DNA of 64,000 bases from assembly GCA_965215355.1 (NCBI GenBank), contig CBDCDJ010000007.1, positions 3,844,001 through 3,908,000 of the forward strand. Direction: 5' to 3'. Shown piece by piece: positions 59,722-64,000 of the stretch. The stretch's first letter is position 1. Each line of letters begins with the position of its first letter. Both the position numbers and the translations under genes were made by a program. The stretch is from CBDCDJ01 sp965215355 (GTDB taxonomy: Bacteria > Deinococcota > Deinococci > Deinococcales > Trueperaceae). The notes below the pieces were generated by a model. That model made no database searches, was not told where the DNA came from, and saw nothing but the letters and a program-made list of their open reading frames with translations.

Positions 59722-60453
59722 ATGCACTTCACAGAATTTTTCGCCATCACCGAGCGTTACCAGGACATCCTCAACCCCTCGTCCCACGACAAACTGATGC
59801 TGCTCGCCGAATACTGCAACGTCGAGGACGGCAGTCGCGTCTTGGACATCGGCTGCGGTAAGGGTTACCTGCTGCGGAGTTGGGCCGAACAGTGGCAGAT
59901 AGAGGGCGTGGGTATAGACGTCAACCCGGTCTCGGTTGCCGAAGCGAGACGGAAAACTGAAGCCGAGGGCTTGGACGCGCGGCTGAGCTTTATTGAGGGT
60001 TCGGCCGCCGAGTACGAAGACGAGTCAGTCTTCGACGTCGTCACGTGCATCGGCGCTCCGTTCGCCATCGGCAGTTTTCGGGAAGCTGTAGCGTGGATGG
60101 TTGCGAGAACCAAGCCCGACGGGAACATCGCCATCGGCGACGAGTACTTGCCCGCACCCTTGCCCCAACATGTCAATGAAGACGTGCATGATTACCCGAC
60201 ACTAAGCCGGCTCAGCAGCATCTTGGAAGAGGAAGGTTTGTTCACGACGGGCGTCATTGCCGCTTCGCCCGACGACTGGGACAGGTACGCGAGCGGCGGC
60301 TGGCGGGCGGGTTACGACTGGCTGCGGGACCATCCGGGGCATCCCGACTATAACGAGGTGGCTGAACGTCTAAAGCAGGGGCGTGAAATGCACCTGCGCT
60401 TCATCCGGCAGTACCTGGGTTGGGCGATGTTGGTGGGGCGTAAGGTCGGGTAA
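59722..60453 (+). CDS. Class I SAM-dependent methyltransferase
   Basis: 243 residues. Motif I VLDIGCGKGYLLRSWA, acidic motif II GVGIDVNPVSV, and FDVVTCIGAPFAIGSF. Similar to UbiE/small-molecule methyltransferases; substrate unknown. ATG 59722 with GCAGGAGG upstream; the frame opens at 59620 but the earlier part is arginine-rich and unrelated. Confidence 0.88.
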   Translation: MHFTEFFAITERYQDILNPSSHDKLMLLAEYCNVEDGSRVLDIGCGKGYLLRSWAEQWQIEGVGIDVNPVSVAEARRKTEAEGLDARLSFIEGSAAEYEDESVFDVVTCIGAPFAIGSFREAVAWMVARTKPDGNIAIGDEYLPAPLPQHVNEDVHDYPTLSRLSSILEEEGLFTTGVIAASPDDWDRYASGGWRAGYDWLRDHPGHPDYNEVAERLKQGREMHLRFIRQYLGWAMLVGRKVG

Positions 60454-60456
60454 GCT
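60451..60456 (+). promoter_or_regulatory. -10 box (TAAGCT) of the HAD gene, leaderless type
   Basis: TAAGCT overlaps the stop codon (TAA) of the preceding methyltransferase; six bases then ATG. Confidence 0.5.
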
Positions 60457-60462
60457 GACACC

Positions 60463-61293
60463 ATGACTTCCGATACAGCCAAGTTTCAAGCCCTCGTTAT
60501 CGACATGGACGGCGTCCTGTGGCGCGGTGACACCGAACTGCCGGGTTTGTCCGAATTTTTCGACGCGCTGGCCGACCTGGAGCTGCCCTTCGTCTTAGCC
60601 ACCAACAACGCCATGAAAGTCGCCGCGCAGTACACCGAAAAACTCGCCGGGTTCGGCGTCGAGGTGGGTCCCGAGCACATCCTCACCTCGTCCGAGGCGA
60701 CGGCGACGTTTGTCAAGCATCACTATCCCGAGGTAGGCACGGTTTACGCGGTCGGGGAAGAGGGGCTGCGGCGGGCGCTCCGTGAGCAAAACTTGGCGGT
60801 CATCGGCCCGGAGGAGGTGCGTGAGGGGGCGACCGCGCCGCTCGTCGTTTTGGGACTCACTCGAGACGCCCTGACTTACGAGATGCTGGCGATGGGCAGT
60901 CTGCTCGTTCACAAGGGCGCGGAACTTATCGCCACCAACGACGACGCCACTTACCCGACCGAACTTGGGCCGCTGCCGGGTGCGGGCGCGGTGCTGTCGG
61001 TGTTGACGACCGCGACCGGCGCAAAACCGACCGTCGTCGGCAAGCCCAACGCCGCGATGTTTGAAGAAGCGCTGCAGCGGCTAGGCAGCCGCGCCGAAGA
61101 CACCCTGATGGTCGGCGACCGCCTCGCCACCGACATTGCCGGCGGCGCGGCGGCGGGGCTGAAGACGGTGCTGGTGCTCACAGGCGTTTCAACGCGTGAA
61201 GACTTGGAGACCTCCGACGTTCAACCGGACTTCGTGATGGAGGACATCCGCGAGTTGACGAAGTTTCTGCGTGAGGCTAACCCAACTCAATAG
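60463..61293 (+). CDS. HAD-superfamily phosphatase, NagD/4-nitrophenylphosphatase type
   Basis: 276 residues. Nucleophile motif DMDGVLW, motif II ATNN, motif III Lys in VVGKPNAAMF, motif IV MVGDRLATDI. Class IIA cap between. Likely dephosphorylates nucleotides or sugar phosphates. Converges with and overlaps the M14 gene by 17 bp. Confidence 0.93.
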   Translation: MTSDTAKFQALVIDMDGVLWRGDTELPGLSEFFDALADLELPFVLATNNAMKVAAQYTEKLAGFGVEVGPEHILTSSEATATFVKHHYPEVGTVYAVGEEGLRRALREQNLAVIGPEEVREGATAPLVVLGLTRDALTYEMLAMGSLLVHKGAELIATNDDATYPTELGPLPGAGAVLSVLTTATGAKPTVVGKPNAAMFEEALQRLGSRAEDTLMVGDRLATDIAGGAAAGLKTVLVLTGVSTREDLETSDVQPDFVMEDIRELTKFLREANPTQ

Positions 61294-62962
61294 CCTGCCG
61301 CACCACGCCCGCGCGTTCATGTTTCACGGTGACGCTCAACGTGCCGCCGCCGGGCGCGTGGACGACCCACTCGAGCTTGAGCCGCTCCGTCGTCGGGTCG
61401 GCTGTGACGGGGCTGGGCGCGACGCTTTTGTAGGCACGGCCCTCGAGCTGTTCGTGAACCTCTCTCGCCTTGCCGATTTTCAGACTTGTGCCCTCGGGCA
61501 ACTCTACTTCCGCAACCACGCCGCGCACGAGTTTTTTCTCCTGCGCGTGTTTGGTGACGTAACTCGGCAACCAGCCGGTGTTGTGGACGACCACTTGCAC
61601 CCGGTAGGTGTCGTCGCCTAAACTTTCGACTTCCGATGAGTGGGGCTCGAGCTTCGGCGAAATCAGCAGGTGCCACAAGCACCACTCCGGAAACTTGGCG
61701 ACCTCAGCTTCCAAAAACTGCGGCGGCGGGTTGCGCCAGGCGTAAAGGGCGTCCCACCCGCCGAGTTCGACCTCGCCCAGTTGCGGATGCCCAAAAGTGT
61801 ACCAGTCCACGTAGCCTTTGCCCTCCAAAACATCGTCGCTCCACTTCAAAAGTTTGAGGTCGTCCTCGAAATCGTGCTCGCGGTACCAGTCGATGAACTT
61901 GTAGTCGGTGATGCCCGCCTGCCGCTGCGGGCTCCAGATTTCGACCGTCCAGGCGAACACGCCCAAACCCTCGAACAGCCAGTCGTCGAACGCGCCGGTG
62001 ATGATTTGTTTGGGGTGGTATTTGAAGTCGTGAAACACGCTCGCGTGCGGATAGCCGGTCAGCTCGGTGCCCTTAGCGCCGATTTTTTTGTACGTCCACA
62101 GGTCTTCGGCGGCAAACTCCTCGTCGCTCTGCCCGCTGAACGGGCGCAGCAGCACGCCGCCGTAGGTGTGAAAGGTGATGCCGCCGGTGATGTTGGGGTG
62201 CTTGGCGACGAAGTCGACCAAGTTTTTCACCTCCGGCTCGGACACCGGGTACGGCCCCGCGCCCGTTTGCTCGGCCTGGCCACGCCAGTTGGCGGGAAAG
62301 TTGCGGTTGAGGTCGAGGCCTTCTTTTTTCGCTTGCACGGTGAGGGTGACGCCGTCGTAGTCGTCCAGCAGGCCTTCGGGCAACACGCGGTAATAAGTGC
62401 CGCCCGTCTCGGTCGGGTCACGGCGCACGAGCAGGCGCGGTTCCGTTTCCGAAACCTTCCAGGGACCGTTGTCGTCTCGAACGCGCATACTCAGCAGCCG
62501 CCCGTCGCCGTCAACGTCCTCTTGGCGCAACCCGTCAATGGGGTTTTCGTCGTAAGGATAGGGTCGGGTCGAGGAGCGGATAATCTTCGGCACGTCGGCC
62601 AGCGCGAGTTCGGCTCCATCGGGGTTGACGCGAGGGGCGATGTAAAAGGCCCGCGAGTCGAGCGCCCGCGTCACGTCCTCACGCTCGCCGTAATTTTTAA
62701 CCAGCATGTCGATGAGGTACAGGCAGGCCGTCGACGGCGATACCTCCGAGGCGTGGATGTTGCCGTCTACCCACAGCGCGGGTTTGTCCGCGGCGGGGCC
62801 GGTTTTTTGATTTGTCACGGTGACGACGTGAACGTCGCGGCCCTCGAAACTTTGGCCGAGGGCGTTAAGTCTCACCAGGTTGGGATGTTCGTCGGTGAAG
62901 GCTTTTAGCACGCGGGTCAGTTCGTCGTAGCGGTAGTAGCGGTCGAAGGCGAGGTCTGGCAT
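61277..62962 (-). CDS. M14-family zinc carboxypeptidase
   Basis: 561 residues, no signal peptide. Zinc ligands His70 and Glu73 in DGNIHASEVS, third His in TFHTYGG; substrate Arg/Asn in DLNRNFPANW; catalytic Glu in WTVEIWSPQR. C-terminal beta domain (YRVQVVVHNTGWLPSYVT) follows. Cleaves C-terminal residues of peptides; specificity unknown. TAAGCT lies six bases before ATG. Confidence 0.93.
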   Translation of the reverse strand: MPDLAFDRYYRYDELTRVLKAFTDEHPNLVRLNALGQSFEGRDVHVVTVTNQKTGPAADKPALWVDGNIHASEVSPSTACLYLIDMLVKNYGEREDVTRALDSRAFYIAPRVNPDGAELALADVPKIIRSSTRPYPYDENPIDGLRQEDVDGDGRLLSMRVRDDNGPWKVSETEPRLLVRRDPTETGGTYYRVLPEGLLDDYDGVTLTVQAKKEGLDLNRNFPANWRGQAEQTGAGPYPVSEPEVKNLVDFVAKHPNITGGITFHTYGGVLLRPFSGQSDEEFAAEDLWTYKKIGAKGTELTGYPHASVFHDFKYHPKQIITGAFDDWLFEGLGVFAWTVEIWSPQRQAGITDYKFIDWYREHDFEDDLKLLKWSDDVLEGKGYVDWYTFGHPQLGEVELGGWDALYAWRNPPPQFLEAEVAKFPEWCLWHLLISPKLEPHSSEVESLGDDTYRVQVVVHNTGWLPSYVTKHAQEKKLVRGVVAEVELPEGTSLKIGKAREVHEQLEGRAYKSVAPSPVTADPTTERLKLEWVVHAPGGGTLSVTVKHERAGVVRQAIELG

Positions 62963-62968
62963 GGCCTC

Positions 62969-62974
62969 AGCTTA
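62969..62974 (-). promoter_or_regulatory. -10 box (TAAGCT) of the M14 gene, leaderless type
   Basis: TAAGCT, GAGGCC, ATG on the minus strand. Confidence 0.5.
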
Positions 62975-62995
62975 TAACCTTTTTTACAACGTTGT

Positions 62996-63493
62996 TTAAG
63001 TTGCGGGTCCAGCTCTTTCCAACAATTTTTGCTTAAGAGACTCAGTGGGAAAGCCCTCTTTAGCTAAGCGTTTTGGAATCATGTAGTGAAGGCTGGGTGA
63101 GACATAAACCAAAATCAGTTCGGTGTTTTCTCGCCACTTAACGATACTTTCCCAAGGCAAAATACCTTCGCCATTTTCGGAGCCAGACCAAATGCCAGAT
63201 TCGGCCAGTTCGATGAATAAAGGAGTTTGCGCTGAGGGATACTTGTTGTAATTTCGCCTGGCGAGGAGCCGCCCGACCGTCGAACGATAAAGCGGTAGGA
63301 AAAAAGAGAAGCTACAAGAAATTCCGAATATATAAGCTCCGACCTCATAGCCGTTAAACAAAAGGATGATTCCTAGTATCATAAAAATTATCAAACCCAG
63401 CAATACAAGTAACCGTCGATGCTTGGGTAGCTTACACCCAAGCATCACACTTGACACGTACTCATCAGCGGAGATTTGAAAGGTTGTTGTCAT
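62996..63493 (-). CDS. YcxB-like membrane protein
   Basis: 165 residues. Two membrane segments (LLVLLGLIIFMILGIILLF and VGAYIFGISCSFSFFLPLY), then a PH-like domain ending (ESGIWSGSENGEGILPWESIVKWRENTELILVYVS) typical of YcxB-family proteins. More AT-rich than neighbours. Function unknown. Confidence 0.75.
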   Translation of the reverse strand: MTTTFQISADEYVSSVMLGCKLPKHRRLLVLLGLIIFMILGIILLFNGYEVGAYIFGISCSFSFFLPLYRSTVGRLLARRNYNKYPSAQTPLFIELAESGIWSGSENGEGILPWESIVKWRENTELILVYVSPSLHYMIPKRLAKEGFPTESLKQKLLERAGPAT

Positions 63494-63609
63494 GTGTAAC
63501 GCAACCTGACCCGTGATTCTAAGTCGCTTTGTCCAACAAAACCCATAGGAAAATATTCTAGGCTAACCAAAAAGAAAGAGCAGTCAAAAACTGCCCTTTC
63601 TCAGTAGTT

Positions 63610-64000
63610 CTAGAACCACGATTTGAAAAAGGCTTCTAATTCGTTTTTCGGAAACCACTCGGCTTCCGGTTTGACTTCGGGTGCGGGCTCGGGGCCGGTG
63701 TCGGTCCAGCCTTCGACGCTTTCCAGGGTCATTAGCGCCCTTACTTCCGTGCCGTGCGAGCAGGTGAGTTTGCAGGACAGCCGCGCCGTTCCAAGCAAGC
63801 CTTTTTCTTTCGGTTTGGCATATTTGGCCCTCGTCATCGTTGCCGACGAAGACTACTTCGCCAAAGACGTTTACGCCTTGGTGGGTTTCAAAAAAGCCGA
63901 GGTTGTAGAAGCGCTCGAGGTCCTCCCCAGAAGTGAGACCTTGAAAGAGTTGCGCCGGCCCCCTCAAACTGTAAGACACAGGCAAGGAAAACCGCGCCTC
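63610..64000 (-). pseudogene. Unknown protein, partial at right edge and apparently frameshifted
   Basis: Upstream frame is open to the edge (ARFSLPVSYSLRGPAQLFQGL...GVNVFGEVVFVGNDDEG) and a second frame continues GLLGTARLSCKLTCSHGTEVRALMTLESVEGW...WFPKNELEAFFKSWF to a stop at 63610. The join lies at an A-rich run (GAAAGAAAAAGG, about 63801-63812), so a one-base slippage or sequence error is likely. Family not recognised. Confidence 0.45.

Noticed and set aside
61640..62908. 422-codon open frame on the plus strand
   Set aside because: Antisense shadow of the M14 carboxypeptidase with its complete zinc motifs.

Overview
The window is about 64 kb of GC-rich bacterial chromosome. I infer a member of the Deinococcota (Deinococcus/Thermus lineage, perhaps Truepera-like). 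The grounds are the yceD - rpmF - fabH - fabD - fabG - acpP - fabF order, manganese catalase, lutABC, UvrA, a cyanophycinase-like secreted enzyme, and many genes whose start codon lies 5-7 nt after a TANNNT -10 box, i.e. leaderless genes, which are common in Deinococcus. No rRNA, tRNA, CRISPR array, transposase or integrase was recognised. The hexamer CTCGAG is conspicuously over-represented throughout.

Layout. 0-4.4 kb: 3' end of a PaaK-type CoA ligase, livF and livK-like branched-chain ABC transporter parts, and a zinc polyol/alcohol dehydrogenase. 4.7-12.9 kb: a GGDEF-EAL protein, an amidase, a Baeyer-Villiger-type monooxygenase, an SDR, and a haloalkane dehalogenase coupled to a TetR regulator. 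13-18.5 kb: cyanophycinase-like enzyme, VUT-type (queuosine precursor) transporter, hotdog thioesterase and the lutABC lactate operon. 18.5-22.8 kb: an accessory island of four two-gene toxin-antitoxin-like modules (MazF type, two RelE/HigB type, DUF4160/DUF2442), each separated from the next by copies of a CTCGAG-bounded repeat of about 100 bp that carries a -10 box followed by ATG; it ends with an AT-rich, frameshifted beta-helix/membrane protein. 22.8-33.9 kb: uvrA, twin transglutaminase-like genes, and a BcrAB-type ABC exporter with a two-component system. uvrA and an unknown 211-residue gene share the same palindrome in the same position against their -10 boxes. 34-38 kb: PQQ-type sugar dehydrogenase, lipoprotein esterase and other exported proteins.

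38-44.1 kb is the conserved ribosome/fatty-acid block: FabH, FabD and FabG are translationally coupled through GTGA overlaps, while acpP and fabF have their own initiation signals. 44.3-52 kb: Mn-catalase, DUF2243 membrane protein, a methyltransferase with an in-frame amber codon, manC with a phosphohexomutase (GDP-mannose supply), murJ with two perfect DnaA boxes over its start, and an aminotransferase. 52-59.5 kb is an envelope/secretion region: an HExxH lipoprotein protease and two secreted proteins whose promoters share an identical 17-bp element, with a large ATPase-TPR-SARP-like regulator between them. 59.7-64 kb: methyltransferase, HAD phosphatase, M14 carboxypeptidase, a YcxB-like membrane protein and a frameshifted partial gene at the right edge.

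Most interesting leads: the repeat-punctuated toxin-antitoxin cassette array, the shared uvrA operator, the shared 17-bp promoter element flanking the SARP-like regulator, the tandem DnaA boxes at murJ, and a recurrent class of exactly 15-bp tandem duplications. All calls come from reading the sequence; no database search was run.
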